Shown piece after piece: positions 1-9,289 of a DNA stretch of 64,000 nucleotides (position 1 is the first letter of the stretch; the number at the start of each line of letters is the position of its first letter). Made by a program: the position numbers and the translations under genes. A model generated the notes under the pieces. It searched no databases and was not told the DNA's origin. It worked only from the letters and a program-made list of their open reading frames with translations. Where the stretch lies: the NCBI GenBank assembly GCA_002698425.1, contig NZXU01000050.1, positions 186,001 to 250,000 of the forward strand, given 5' to 3'. Origin of the DNA: Ahrensia sp. (GTDB lineage: Bacteria; Pseudomonadota; Alphaproteobacteria; Rhizobiales; Rhizobiaceae).

Positions 1-660
1 ATCCAACTCGGCGCGATCATGGCGATCCTGACGGTCTATTTCGGCAGGCTGTGGCAGATGCTGGTCGCGCTGCCGTCGGACCGCAAGACGCAGCATTTCG
101 TCGGCGGCATCCTGCTCGCTTTCCTGCCGGCGGCGGTGATCGGCGCGCTGGCGCATGATTTCATCAAGACGGTCCTGTTCGAGACGCCGCTGCTGATCTG
201 CATCGTGCTGATCGTCGGCGGCCTGATCCTGCTCTGGATCGACCGGCTGCCGCTGAAGCCGCGCTACACCGACGTCACCGAATATCCGCTCGGCCTCTGC
301 TTCAAGATCGGCCTGTGCCAATGCCTTGCGATGATCCCCGGGACGTCGCGGTCGGGCGCGACCATCGCCGGTGCATTGCTGATGGGCACGGACAAGCGCT
401 CGGCGGCGGAGTTTTCCTTCTTCCTCGCCATGCCGACCATGGCAGGCGCCTTCACGCTCGATCTCTACAAGAACCGCGATGTCCTCACCTTCGACGACGC
501 GATCATCATCGGCGCGGGCTTCGTCACGGCGTTCATCGCCGGCGTCTTCGTCGTCCGCTACCTGCTCGATTACGTGTCGAAGCACGGATTTTCGCTGTTT
601 GCCTATTGGCGCATCCTTGTCGGGACGCTCGGCCTGATCGGGCTCTACTTCCTCGGCTAG
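1..660 (+). CDS. uppP: Undecaprenyl-diphosphatase UppP (BacA), 3' part
   Basis: The enzyme dephosphorylates undecaprenyl diphosphate at the membrane, recycling the lipid carrier for peptidoglycan synthesis. The reading frame is open from the first base, so the gene starts left of the window. The visible 219 residues begin at the family's Q-L-G-A segment near the first membrane helix and run to a normal C terminus, so roughly the first 50 residues are missing. The motif [12 protein letters not shown] is the family's catalytic signature, and the protein is otherwise hydrophobic with several membrane helices. Its stop overlaps the stop of the convergent TauE/SafE gene by 4 nt. Confidence 0.95.
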   Translation: MQLGAIMAILTVYFGRLWQMLVALPSDRKTQHFVGGILLAFLPAAVIGALAHDFIKTVLFETPLLICIVLIVGGLILLWIDRLPLKPRYTDVTEYPLGLCFKIGLCQCLAMIPGTSRSGATIAGALLMGTDKRSAAEFSFFLAMPTMAGAFTLDLYKNRDVLTFDDAIIIGAGFVTAFIAGVFVVRYLLDYVSKHGFSLFAYWRILVGTLGLIGLYFLG

Positions 661-1412
661 AACAGTGCGCGGCGGAGCAGCTCCGCCGCCATGATCGTCA
701 CGCAGATCCTGAACCAGAAGCGGAACTGGCCGTCGTCCATCCTGTCGAGCAGCCGGGCGCCGAAAAGGGTGCCGGCAAAGCCGGAGGCGATCATGGCGAC
801 TGTCAGCGGCAGCCACGGCGCGAGGTTGAACCCGAGAAAGCCGAAGACGGCCACTTTCAAGACGTGCTGGATCGTGTTCCCGATAGCGGAATTGGCGACG
901 ACCTGATGGCGGGTTTCGAAGGCCTTTCCCATCAGGGCCGCCACCAGGGGACCCGTCGCGCCGACGAACATTGACAAGGCCGTCGAAATGGCGCCGCCAA
1001 TGCCGAAAACGAGCGGCGAACCGGCAGACGGCAGCGGCGGCAACTTCACCCAGGTCAGAAAAATGATGAAGGCGGCCAGCACGGTCTTGAGCAACGCATC
1101 AGGCAGGTCCGTAACAATCGAGCCGCCGGCCAGCGCGCCGAGAACGCCGCCGATCGCGAAGGGAACCATCATCATCGGCGCCGCAGCGCGGCGCATGTGA
1201 AAGGCGCGGCCGGTATTGGAACCAAGCTGGACCACGCCATGGACCGGAATGAGTGCGGAAACCGGCATGAAGAGGCTCATCAGCAAGAGCATCACGATCC
1301 CGCCGCCGACGCCGAACGCCGCGGTGATTGCCGAGGTGAAAACGCTCGCTCCGATCAGCAGAAGCGCGACGCCCGGCGCGATCGCGTCGGGCAGAATTGC
1401 GGAGAAATCCAA
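657..1412 (-). CDS. TauE/SafE family membrane transporter
   Basis: Predicted inner-membrane exporter of the TauE/SafE family (sulfite, sulfonate or other organic anions); the substrate cannot be read from sequence. The 251 residues are almost entirely membrane helices. The N-terminal half carries the glycine-rich helix [14 protein letters not shown], and a similar glycine-rich stretch (FGIGGAIS) recurs in the second half, giving the family's internal duplication. The first codon is TTG, one nucleotide after the TGA stop of the upstream NDUFA9-like gene, so the two genes are probably translationally coupled. No in-frame ATG lies close enough to replace this start. Confidence 0.85.
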   Translation of the reverse strand: MDFSAILPDAIAPGVALLLIGASVFTSAITAAFGVGGGIVMLLLMSLFMPVSALIPVHGVVQLGSNTGRAFHMRRAAAPMMMVPFAIGGVLGALAGGSIVTDLPDALLKTVLAAFIIFLTWVKLPPLPSAGSPLVFGIGGAISTALSMFVGATGPLVAALMGKAFETRHQVVANSAIGNTIQHVLKVAVFGFLGFNLAPWLPLTVAMIASGFAGTLFGARLLDRMDDGQFRFWFRICVTIMAAELLRRALF

Positions 1413-1413
1413 C

Positions 1414-2412
1414 TCAGGCGGCGTCGCCGGTTTCGGACGGCGTGACGGAGTTGCGGTACTGGCCGGTCACACGGTAGCGCCACAGATAGCTGGGCAGGAT
1501 CGCGTCGAGCGTCGTCGGGTGGATGCCGATGCCGGCAAGCGTCCTGTCCTCGTTGGCGGCCTCGTCCGAAACGACATTGTCCGATTTGAGCATTTCGAGC
1601 TGATCGATGGTCAGCAGGGGCTTCGGCAGCAGGCCAAGAACGCGGGCCTGGATGCGCGCGAGCCACCATGGCGTGTTGAGGAGAATGCGCTTGCGCTCGG
1701 TGATCTCGAGGATTTCCTCGAGGCATTCGCGGAAGGTGAGAACTTCCGGTCCGCCGAGCTCGTAAATCTTGCCGCCCTCGATTTCGCCATCGACGGCGCG
1801 GGCAAAGGCTTCCGCGACATCGCCGACATAGACCGGCTGGAATTTCATGGTGCCGCCGCCGATCAGCGGCAGCGCCGGAGAGTAGCGCGCCATATCGGCG
1901 AACTTGTTGAAGAAACCGTCCTCAGGGCCGAAGACGATCGACGGCCGCAAGATGACGGCCTTGTCTCCCAGCGTATTGAGTACCGCCGCCTCGGCGCGCG
2001 CCTTGGTGCGCGCATATTCGGCCGGGCTTTTCGAGTCAGCGCCGATCGCCGACATGTGAACGAGCGGAACGCCGGCATTGGCGCAGGTCTCGGCAACGGC
2101 GCGCGAGCCGAATTCATGGACGGCGGCGAAGCTCTGGCGGCCGCTTTCGAACAGGAGCCCGACCAGATTGATCACCGCATCGGCGCCCTCGACCGCGCGC
2201 TCGATCGACCAGCGATGGCGCAGATTTGCCTGGATCGCCGTGATCTGTCCGATATCGCCGAGCGGCTGCAGATGGAACGCAAGATCGGGCCGGCGGACGG
2301 CGACGCGCACGCGGTAGCCGCGCTGCGCCAGCGCGCGCACGACATGGCGGCCTACAAAACCCGATCCGCCAAACACCGTCACCACTTTGGGAAGGTTTGT
2401 CTTTTCGGTCAT
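1414..2412 (-). CDS. NDUFA9-like NAD(P)-binding epimerase/reductase
   Basis: Atypical short-chain dehydrogenase/epimerase of the complex I NDUFA9-like family, 332 residues. The N terminus has a Rossmann nucleotide-binding loop (VFGGSGFVGRHVV), followed by an arginine-containing strand (RVAVRRPDL) that suggests NADP preference. In mitochondria the homologue is an accessory subunit of NADH dehydrogenase; in bacteria the function is unsettled. The start at 2412 follows a GGAGA ribosome site at good spacing; an open frame continues upstream but has arginine-rich shadow composition. Proximity to uppP is, as I recall, common in Rhizobiales. It is probably co-transcribed with the TauE/SafE gene downstream. 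Confidence 0.85.
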   Translation of the reverse strand: MTEKTNLPKVVTVFGGSGFVGRHVVRALAQRGYRVRVAVRRPDLAFHLQPLGDIGQITAIQANLRHRWSIERAVEGADAVINLVGLLFESGRQSFAAVHEFGSRAVAETCANAGVPLVHMSAIGADSKSPAEYARTKARAEAAVLNTLGDKAVILRPSIVFGPEDGFFNKFADMARYSPALPLIGGGTMKFQPVYVGDVAEAFARAVDGEIEGGKIYELGGPEVLTFRECLEEILEITERKRILLNTPWWLARIQARVLGLLPKPLLTIDQLEMLKSDNVVSDEAANEDRTLAGIGIHPTTLDAILPSYLWRYRVTGQYRNSVTPSETGDAA

Positions 2413-2588
2413 CGATGTCTCCGGATTTCGCTGCGGCACGCCTTGGCGACTTACCGGTTTTGATGGCCAAGGTGAAGGGGGAAATTGGCCGCATTCCCCT
2501 TGTCTGCGCGATTCTGTGGCGCGCGGCTTGACGAATGCGCCGCTCCCGTCACTCTGCGGGTTATCTGTTCGCCACGGGGCCAGTGACC

Positions 2589-3590
2589 ATGAAGATCGGC
2601 ATTTTCGGCGCGGGATCGATCGGCTGCCATGTCGGCGGCATGCTGGCCGCCGCCGGCAACGAGGTCGTGCTGGTCGGCCGTGAGACGATGCGCGCGCGGC
2701 TGTCGCAGGGCATCGCTCTGACGCGGTTCGACGGCGGGGAATGCTTCGCCGCGCCGAACCGCTTCGAATTCTCATCCGATCCGGCCCCGCTCGCCGATTG
2801 CGATACCATCCTGCTTTGCATGAAGAGCATCGCCACGAGCGAGGCCGCGCGGACACTGGCGGGCATCGCCAAGCCGGACGCCGTCGTCGTCAGCCTGCAA
2901 AACGGAATTTCCAATGCAAACGTCCTGCGCGACCGTCTCGGCGCGCGGACGGTTCTCGCCGGCATGGTGGGTTTCAACGTGGCGCAGATCGGCGACAACC
3001 GCTTTCATTGCGGCACCGAAGGCGAGATCGTCCTCGGCGTCGACAGGGGCGCAAACGAAATTGCAAGACGGCTGAACGACGCCGGGATCGAAACGGCGGT
3101 CTCGCCCGATATCGGGGCCGTCCAATGGGGCAAGCTGCTGCTCAATCTGAACAATGCGATCAACGCCCTGTCGGGGCTTCCGCTGAAACAGGAACTGTCG
3201 AGCCGGGCCTACCGGCAAGTCCTGGCCGCCTCGATGCGCGAGGCGCTTGGCGTGCTGAAAGCCGAAGGCATCCGCCCGGCCAAGGTCGCGAAAGTCGGCC
3301 CGGCCATGATCCCCGCGATGCTGAGCCTGCCGGACTGGCTGTTCGTCCGCCTGGCCGGATCGATGCTGAAGATGGACGATGACGCGACGTCCTCCATGGC
3401 AGAGGACCTGGCGCGGGGGCGCGCGGCCGAGATCGACTGGCTGAATGGCGAGATCGTCGCGCTCGGGCGCGAGGCCGGCGTTTCCACGCCGGTCAATGAC
3501 CGCATCGTTGCACTGGTGAAGGCGCAGTTCGCCGGTGCGGGGCCGAAGCGCTACAGCGGCGCGGAATTGAAAAAGGCGGCGCTGGAGTGA
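2589..3590 (+). CDS. panE: 2-dehydropantoate 2-reductase
   Basis: Ketopantoate reductase: reduces 2-dehydropantoate to pantoate with NADPH in coenzyme A synthesis. The 333-residue protein opens with the nucleotide-binding motif GAGSIGCHVGG, with an arginine after strand two (VLVGRE) as expected for NADPH. The substrate-binding part has a conserved lysine and asparagine pair around WGKLLLNLNNAINALSG, typical of PanE. The start at 2589 was chosen because the nucleotide-binding strand begins at residue 2; the frame extends upstream without family similarity. Several PanE paralogues act on other 2-oxo acids, so the exact substrate is inferred. Confidence 0.88.
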   Translation: MKIGIFGAGSIGCHVGGMLAAAGNEVVLVGRETMRARLSQGIALTRFDGGECFAAPNRFEFSSDPAPLADCDTILLCMKSIATSEAARTLAGIAKPDAVVVSLQNGISNANVLRDRLGARTVLAGMVGFNVAQIGDNRFHCGTEGEIVLGVDRGANEIARRLNDAGIETAVSPDIGAVQWGKLLLNLNNAINALSGLPLKQELSSRAYRQVLAASMREALGVLKAEGIRPAKVAKVGPAMIPAMLSLPDWLFVRLAGSMLKMDDDATSSMAEDLARGRAAEIDWLNGEIVALGREAGVSTPVNDRIVALVKAQFAGAGPKRYSGAELKKAALE

Positions 3591-3601
3591 CCGGCGCCGC
3601 C
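3575..3601. terminator. Bidirectional terminator between panE and the chemoreceptor gene
   Basis: Perfect 8-bp stem (3575-3582 with 3594-3601) and an 11-nt loop. It is flanked by an A-run on the left and a T-rich tract (TATTTTATT) on the right, so it can end transcription from either side of this convergent pair. The left arm lies inside the end of panE. Confidence 0.6.
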
Positions 3602-3625
3602 TATTTTATTGCCATGTGACAGGGA

Positions 3626-5506
3626 TCAGCGGACGCCGAAGGCTCCGGCGAGCTTGCGGCCCAGATCGCGCGCCGGCGACGAAACCGGACGGGCATCCGC
3701 AGCGTCCCGGGGCCCGGACTTCGCATGCGACGACGCCGCGATCGTGAAGCGATCGACCAGGCGGCGCAGTTCGGCCGCCTGCTGACCGAGCGTCTGGCTG
3801 GCCGCATTGGTTTCCTCGGCCATGGCGGCGTTCTGCTGGGTCGTCTTGTCCATCTCGCTGACCGCTGCATTCACGTCCTGCAGACCCGCCGACTGTTCGC
3901 GCGCCGACGACACGATCGAGGCGATGTTCTCGCGGATGCGCTCTACATGGTTCTGGATTTCCTCCAGCGACTCGCCGGTCTTGTTGACCTGCTCGACGCC
4001 GGTTTCGACCTCGGCGCTGGAATTGCCGATCAGGCCCTTGATCTCCTTGGCGGCGCTGGCGGAGCGTTGCGCCAGTTCGCGGACTTCCTGTGCGACGACC
4101 GCGAAACCGCTGCCGGCCTCGCCCGCCCGTGCCGCCTCGACGCCCGCATTGAGCGCCAGAAGGTTGGTCTGGAAGGCGATCTCGTCGATCACGGCGATGA
4201 TCTGGCTGATCTTCACCGAGGACTCCTCGATGCGCTGCATCGCGGCGATCGCCTGGGACACGACTTCCCTCGACGTGCCGACGCATTCCGTCGCCTCGGC
4301 GACGATCCGGCCGGATTCCTCGGCGCGCTGCGCCGATTCCTTGACGGTCGCGGTGATTTCCTCGGACGCCGCTGCGGTCTCCTCGAGCGAGGCGGCTTGC
4401 GATTCCGTGCGCCGCGACAGCGTGTCGGCGGCCGAAGACAATTCGCTGGAACTGTCGGCGACCTTCGCGGTCGTTTCCGAAATGCTGCTCATCGTGTCGG
4501 CAAGCGATTCGACCGCCCTATTGAAATCGTCGCGCAGGGCGCGGAATTCCTCGCCGATATCGTCGATGCGCACGGCAAGGTCGCCCTTGGCGAGACGCCC
4601 GAGCGCGTTGCCGACGACGTCCATGGCGTTGCGCTGGTTTTCGGATATGCGGGCGCTCTCGGCCTCGTTGCGCTGGCGTTCGGCGTCGAAGCCCTTGCGC
4701 TCGGCGTCGGCGCGGGCCTCGGCCTCTTCCTTGTCGCGGGCCGCGAGGCGGAAGGTCTCGAGCGCCTCGGCGACAACGCCGATCGTGTCGGTGCGATCGC
4801 GATGCGGGATGTCGGTGTCGAGATCTCCCGCCTGCAGGGAGCCGATACGGCCGGTCAGGTCGCCGAGCGGGCGACTGACGATGCCGCGGAGGGCCCAGAG
4901 GAAGGCGCCGATGACGAAGAGGATCGTGACCGACTGGATGCCCAGCGTCTGGAGACCGAAATTGAAGCCCATGGCTTCGAGGCGTGCGGTCGACCAGTTG
5001 GTGGCGATATATCCGCGGGGCTGGCCCTTGGAGTCCGGATCGAGCGGCACGACGATGGTGACGATGCTTTCGCCATGCGTATCCTCGACGACGACCGGTC
5101 CGGTCGGCGCGGTATCCATGATCTCGGCAATATCCGCCTGGCCATATTGGGTTTCAAAGCCGTTCGCCGTCCAGTCGACGATCGGTTCACGATCAACATT
5201 GTAGGCGACGACCTGGCGCAGGTCATGATTGCCGGAGTTCGCGTAGCGGCTATAGGCTTCCTCGATCGCCTCGGGGACATTCCACTTGATGCCGCCGGCA
5301 GCCATCGACCCGATCTGCTGGACTTCGCGCGTCCAGTTCACGAATGCGTCTTCGCGCAGCGTGCGCGATGCATTGTTCTGGAGCAGCAGGACCGCCGCCA
5401 CGAGGCCGATTATGTTCACCGCCACGATGATGGAAGCCAGTTTGGCGGTCAGCGACATGCGCCCGAAGAATCCGGCTGCCGCCTTTGTCGTGTTTTTCTT
5501 GGTCAT
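3626..5506 (-). CDS. Methyl-accepting chemotaxis protein
   Basis: Transmembrane chemoreceptor of 626 residues. A first membrane helix lies near residues 20-42, a periplasmic sensor of about 150 residues follows, then a second helix near 190-212. Next come a HAMP domain, a linker rich in E, A and R, a second HAMP-like segment and the long cytoplasmic signalling coiled coil. The hairpin tip is recognisable ([20 protein letters not shown]), where CheA and CheW dock. No C-terminal CheR-tethering pentapeptide is visible. The gene begins 14 nt after the stop of an exported Cache-like protein gene, so the two probably form an operon and may share a ligand. The ligand is unknown. Confidence 0.93.
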   Translation of the reverse strand: MTKKNTTKAAAGFFGRMSLTAKLASIIVAVNIIGLVAAVLLLQNNASRTLREDAFVNWTREVQQIGSMAAGGIKWNVPEAIEEAYSRYANSGNHDLRQVVAYNVDREPIVDWTANGFETQYGQADIAEIMDTAPTGPVVVEDTHGESIVTIVVPLDPDSKGQPRGYIATNWSTARLEAMGFNFGLQTLGIQSVTILFVIGAFLWALRGIVSRPLGDLTGRIGSLQAGDLDTDIPHRDRTDTIGVVAEALETFRLAARDKEEAEARADAERKGFDAERQRNEAESARISENQRNAMDVVGNALGRLAKGDLAVRIDDIGEEFRALRDDFNRAVESLADTMSSISETTAKVADSSSELSSAADTLSRRTESQAASLEETAAASEEITATVKESAQRAEESGRIVAEATECVGTSREVVSQAIAAMQRIEESSVKISQIIAVIDEIAFQTNLLALNAGVEAARAGEAGSGFAVVAQEVRELAQRSASAAKEIKGLIGNSSAEVETGVEQVNKTGESLEEIQNHVERIRENIASIVSSAREQSAGLQDVNAAVSEMDKTTQQNAAMAEETNAASQTLGQQAAELRRLVDRFTIAASSHAKSGPRDAADARPVSSPARDLGRKLAGAFGVR

Positions 5507-5520
5507 TTATGCATTTCCGC

Positions 5521-6138
5521 TCAAAGCTTGTTCATGTTGACCGACACGGTCACGGCGCCGATCGGCTCGCCGCTGTCGGGATCGAAAACGGTCTGGGAAA
5601 CCTGGGAGAGCAGCAGGCCGACCTCGGGCTCGAACTCGACCTCGTCGATGAAGAGGTCGCGCGACGCGGCCTGGAACGTCTTCTCGTGCTTGGCCTCGTC
5701 GCCCTGCCAATAGTCGGAGGTCGGGGTCGACAGGCCGACATTCAGCCCTTTCGCATCCATCAGGATGATCTCGACGACCATCCAGTCGGCGGCGCGCTGC
5801 TTTTTCTTCAGGAAAAGCGAGACCTCGCGCTGCATCACGTCGGCAACCATCGGCCGGTCGGCATTGTCGGACCCGACCTCCGCGCGCCAGGCCTCGTCGG
5901 CGGCGATGATCGCGTCCTGATCCATGCCGGATGTGCGCAGGTTCTGTTCGCGGATTGCCGCGATGACCTGCGGATCGTTGACCCATTGCTGAACGTGGTC
6001 GACGTAGAAATCGTGGACTTCGCGGACATGGTCCGGCGCGGACGGACCCGCCATCGCAGCGGCGCCGGAAAAAGCAAGAACAGGGAGCGAGATACCTGCC
6101 GCGAGCAGGGTCATGCGCCTCGGGAAATCAACAGTCAC
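5521..6138 (-). CDS. Exported Cache/PDC-like sensor domain protein
   Basis: Protein of 205 residues with an N-terminal signal peptide (hydrophobic stretch about residues 10-28, then AMA) and no other membrane helix. The mature part reads like a stand-alone periplasmic Cache/PDC fold: a long N-terminal helix (REVHDFYVDHVQQWV), a middle region with strand-like segments (VVEIILMDAKGLNVG) and a C-terminal strand pair ending in GAVTVSVNMNKL. It starts at a GTG codon with GGAG about 8 nt upstream, and its stop is 14 nt before the chemoreceptor start. It probably binds a small ligand and presents it to the receptor, but that is inference; the fold call rests on pattern only. Confidence 0.6.
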   Translation of the reverse strand: MTVDFPRRMTLLAAGISLPVLAFSGAAAMAGPSAPDHVREVHDFYVDHVQQWVNDPQVIAAIREQNLRTSGMDQDAIIAADEAWRAEVGSDNADRPMVADVMQREVSLFLKKKQRAADWMVVEIILMDAKGLNVGLSTPTSDYWQGDEAKHEKTFQAASRDLFIDEVEFEPEVGLLLSQVSQTVFDPDSGEPIGAVTVSVNMNKL

Positions 6139-6573
6139 GTAAGGACTCCTACCCGTCGTTGGAGCCTTGTTGCGCGGCCGCGACGGAACGATCAGAGAGG
6201 AGGGACATGCCGGGGCGCCAGGCGGACATCATGTCTCGCGGCGAGGGGCTTTGGTACTTTCGGCAATGCCCTTTGTCCCCTCACGTGATTGACGTTGGGT
6301 TAATCGATTACCGTGCGATTTCGTGAAAATGCGCGTCTTCTTATTCCGCGTTGCAAAATAGAAGCGTTTCGCGGCCGGTCTCACGCGATGAGACATTCCG
6401 GCTGTCCGAGAAAATTTTTTATCGAACGGACAAAGAAACAAATCCTGCATATTGCAATCGCCGACCTTTCGGGCTTTGCTCCAGCCTTCCGCATTCCGCA
6501 GGGGATGCCGATCCTGTTCCAAACCGCTTGGAGCAGGCTCTGAAACGTTTAAGCGTTACACACGGGAGCACTC
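6139..6573. other. Divergent promoter region upstream of dppA
   Basis: This 435-bp gap separates the leftward Cache-like/chemoreceptor operon from rightward dppABCDF. It is clearly more AT-rich than its neighbours, especially 6295-6450, as expected for promoters. Short open frames here have no ribosome sites or recognisable products. No confident -35/-10 pair could be assigned by eye. Confidence 0.5.
6544..6557. promoter_or_regulatory. Near-palindrome in the dppA leader
   Basis: AACGTTTAAGCGTT is symmetric apart from one position in each half. It lies just upstream of the ribosome site GGGAG (6564-6568) of dppA, where a repressor or leader structure could act. No protein is known to bind it; the call rests on symmetry and position only. 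Confidence 0.3.
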
Positions 6574-8172
6574 ATGATTACTCGCAAAGCCACCACACTG
6601 CTCGCAGCGACTTTCCTCGCAGCGAGCTTTGCGACCGCCGCCAGCGCAAAGACGCTGGTTTACTGCTCTGAAGGTTCGCCGGAGGGCTTCGACACCGCGC
6701 TCTACACGGCCGGCACGACCTTCGACGCCTCCTCGAAGCCGGTCTATAGCGGCCTCGTCCAGTTCGAGCCGGGCACGACCAATGTCGTTCCGGACCTAGC
6801 GGAAAGCTGGGAAGTCTCCGATGACGGCCTCGAGTTCACCTTCAAGCTGCGTCCGGGCGTCAAGTTCCACACGACCGATTTCTTCACGCCGACGCGCGAC
6901 ATGAACGCAGATGACATCATCTTCACGTTCGAGCGCCAGATGGACGAAGCCAATCCCTACTTCTCCTATGTGGAAGGCGCGAGCTGGGAATATTTCAACG
7001 CCATGTCGATGCCGGACCTGATCTCGTCGATCGAGAAGGTCGACGACATGACGGTCAAATTCGTGCTGACCCGCCCGGAAGCGCCGTTCGTCGCGAACCT
7101 CGCCATGGATTTCGCCTCGGTCGTCTCGAAGGAATATGCCGACAGCCTGATCGAGTCCGACAGCAAGTCCGACCTCAACCAGAAGCCGGTCGGCACCGGA
7201 CCGTTCCAGTTCGTCGCCTACCAGCCGGACGCCGTGATCCGCTACAAGGCCTTCCCGGACTATTACGCCGGCAAGCAGCCGATCGATGACCTGGTCTTCG
7301 CCATCACCACCGACAACGCGGTGCGGCAGCAGAAGCTCCTGGCCGGCGAATGCCATGTGATGCCCTATCCGAACCCGGCCGACGTGCAGTCGCTGAAGGA
7401 CAATTCGGACATCACCGTGATGGAGCAGGAAGGCCTCAATGTCGGCTACCTCGCCTACAACACCAAGGTCGCACCCTTCGACAACGCCAAGGTCCGCAAG
7501 GCCCTGAACATGGCGATCAACAAGCAGGCGATCCTCGACACGGTGTTCCAGGGCGCCGGCCAGGCGGCCAAGAACCCTATCCCGCCGACGATGTGGTCCT
7601 ACAACGATTCCATCGAGGACGATCCGTACGATCCGGACGCCGCCAAGGCGATGCTCGAGGAAGCTGGCGTCACCGACCTGTCGATGAAGGTCTGGGCGAT
7701 GCCGGTGCAGCGTCCCTACAACCCGAATGCGCGCCGCATGGCCGAGGTCATCCAGGAGGACTTCTCCAAGATCGGCGTGACCGTCGAGATCGTCTCCTAT
7801 GAGTGGGGCGAATATCTCGAGCGCTCCAAGGCGGAAGACCGCGACGGCGCGGTGCTGCTTGGCTGGACCGGCGACAATGGCGACCCGGACAACTTCCTCG
7901 CGGTGCTGTTGGGCTGTGACGGTGTCGGTGGCGCCAACCGCGCCCAATGGTGCAACGAGGAGTTCAACGACCTGATCATGAAGGCGAAGAGCGGTTCGCA
8001 GGAAGAGCGCGCCAAGCTCTACGAAGAAGCCCAGGTCGTGTTCAAGCGCGAAGCGCCGTGGGCCACCATCGCCCACTCCATCGTCCACATGCCGATGCGC
8101 TCGAACGTCACCGGCTACAAGATGGACCCGCTTGGCGGCCACAATTTCGAAGGCGTCGATATCGCCGAGTAA
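6574..8172 (+). CDS. dppA: Dipeptide ABC transporter, periplasmic binding protein
   Basis: Periplasmic receptor of the dipeptide importer, 532 residues. A Sec signal peptide ends at ASA (residue 25). The mature chain starts KTLVYCSEGSPEGF and matches E. coli DppA as I recall it over its whole length, including RPEAPFVANLAMDFAS, AMPVQRPYNPNARRMAE and GWTGDNGDPDNF. That close match supports dipeptides, possibly also haem or delta-aminolevulinate, as ligands rather than oligopeptides. The ribosome site is GGGAG. It is the first gene of dppABCDF and is separated from dppB by a strong hairpin that may keep this mRNA more abundant than the membrane-component mRNA. Confidence 0.95.
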   Translation: MITRKATTLLAATFLAASFATAASAKTLVYCSEGSPEGFDTALYTAGTTFDASSKPVYSGLVQFEPGTTNVVPDLAESWEVSDDGLEFTFKLRPGVKFHTTDFFTPTRDMNADDIIFTFERQMDEANPYFSYVEGASWEYFNAMSMPDLISSIEKVDDMTVKFVLTRPEAPFVANLAMDFASVVSKEYADSLIESDSKSDLNQKPVGTGPFQFVAYQPDAVIRYKAFPDYYAGKQPIDDLVFAITTDNAVRQQKLLAGECHVMPYPNPADVQSLKDNSDITVMEQEGLNVGYLAYNTKVAPFDNAKVRKALNMAINKQAILDTVFQGAGQAAKNPIPPTMWSYNDSIEDDPYDPDAAKAMLEEAGVTDLSMKVWAMPVQRPYNPNARRMAEVIQEDFSKIGVTVEIVSYEWGEYLERSKAEDRDGAVLLGWTGDNGDPDNFLAVLLGCDGVGGANRAQWCNEEFNDLIMKAKSGSQEERAKLYEEAQVVFKREAPWATIAHSIVHMPMRSNVTGYKMDPLGGHNFEGVDIAE

Positions 8173-8182
8173 TTCGAAACCG

Positions 8183-8211
8183 CGATGCCCGGAGCCGCGC
8201 TCCGGGCATCG
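8183..8211 (+). terminator. Intra-operon hairpin between dppA and dppB
   Basis: Perfect 13-bp inverted repeat (8183-8195 with 8199-8211) with a 3-nt loop, followed by a short pyrimidine stretch (TTTCCTT) but no long T-run. The position after a binding-protein gene and before the permease genes suggests partial termination or 3'-end protection that raises dppA expression over dppBCDF. Confidence 0.55.
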
Positions 8212-8280
8212 TTTCCTTCGCCCCGAGGGGCGAAATCGGGCGGTTGAACGGCCCGACAAAATCAGGCAGAGCCCGCCGCC

Positions 8281-9285
8281 ATGCTTCGATTTTTCCTATA
8301 CCGGCTCGCGCTGATCATTCCGACCTTCATCGGCGTCTCGATCGTCGCCTTCGCATTCATTCGCCTGCTGCCCGGCGATCCGATCCTGCTGCTCGCCGGC
8401 GAACGCGGCATGACGCCGGAACGCTATGAGCAGGTGCAGGCGCTCTACGGCTTCGACAAGCCGCTGGTCGTGCAATATTTCGACTATGTCCTGGGCGTCT
8501 TGCAGGGCGACCTCGGCACGTCGCTGGTCACCAAGCGTCCGGTCCTGCAGGAATTCTTCGCGTTGTTTCCCGCGACGCTCGAACTGTCCATCTGCGCAAT
8601 CATCCTCGCGGTCGCCATCGGCATTCCCGCCGGCGTGTTCGCCGCGGTCAAGCGCGGCTCATGGTTCGACCAGTCGATCATGGGCGTCGCGCTGACCGGC
8701 TATTCCATGCCGATCTTCTGGTGGGGCCTGCTACTGATCATCTTCTTTTCCGGCTTTCTCGGCTGGACGCCGGTCTCGGGCCGGATCTCGCTACTTTATT
8801 ATTTCGAGCCGGTGACCGGTTTCATGCTGATCGACAGCCTGCTTTCCGGGCAAAAGGGGGCCTTTAGCTCCGCCGTCAGCCACCTGATCCTGCCGACCAT
8901 CGTTCTGGCGACGATCCCGCTGGCGGTGATCGCCCGGCAGACGCGCTCCGCCATGCTGGAAGTGCTCGGCGAAGACTATGTGCGCACGGCAAAGTCCAAG
9001 GGTCTCGCGCCGAAACGGATCATCGGCCTGCATGCGCTGCGCAACGCGCTCATTCCCGTGGTCACGACGATCGGCCTGCAGGTCGGCGTGCTGATGACCG
9101 GCGCGATCCTGACCGAGACGATCTTTTCCTGGCCGGGCATCGGCAAGTGGATGATCGATTCCGTCGGCAAGCGCGACTACGCGGTCGTGCAGGGCGGGCT
9201 GCTGCTGATCGCCAGCGTCATCATGATCGTCAATCTGGCCGTCGACGTGCTCTACGGCTTCATCAATCCGCGCATCAGAAGGTAG
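8281..9285 (+). CDS. dppB: Dipeptide ABC transporter permease DppB
   Basis: Inner-membrane permease of 334 residues. It has an N-terminal helix (YRLALIIPTFIGVSIVAF), the RLLPGDP motif typical of DppB/OppB proteins and further helices. The cytoplasmic EAA loop that docks the ATPases lies around residues 225-250 (RTAKSKGLAPKRIIGLHALR). It forms the pore with DppC. The start follows the dppA hairpin, and dppC begins 4 nt after its stop with a GTG codon. Confidence 0.94.
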   Translation: MLRFFLYRLALIIPTFIGVSIVAFAFIRLLPGDPILLLAGERGMTPERYEQVQALYGFDKPLVVQYFDYVLGVLQGDLGTSLVTKRPVLQEFFALFPATLELSICAIILAVAIGIPAGVFAAVKRGSWFDQSIMGVALTGYSMPIFWWGLLLIIFFSGFLGWTPVSGRISLLYYFEPVTGFMLIDSLLSGQKGAFSSAVSHLILPTIVLATIPLAVIARQTRSAMLEVLGEDYVRTAKSKGLAPKRIIGLHALRNALIPVVTTIGLQVGVLMTGAILTETIFSWPGIGKWMIDSVGKRDYAVVQGGLLLIASVIMIVNLAVDVLYGFINPRIRR

Positions 9286-9289
9286 TCCC

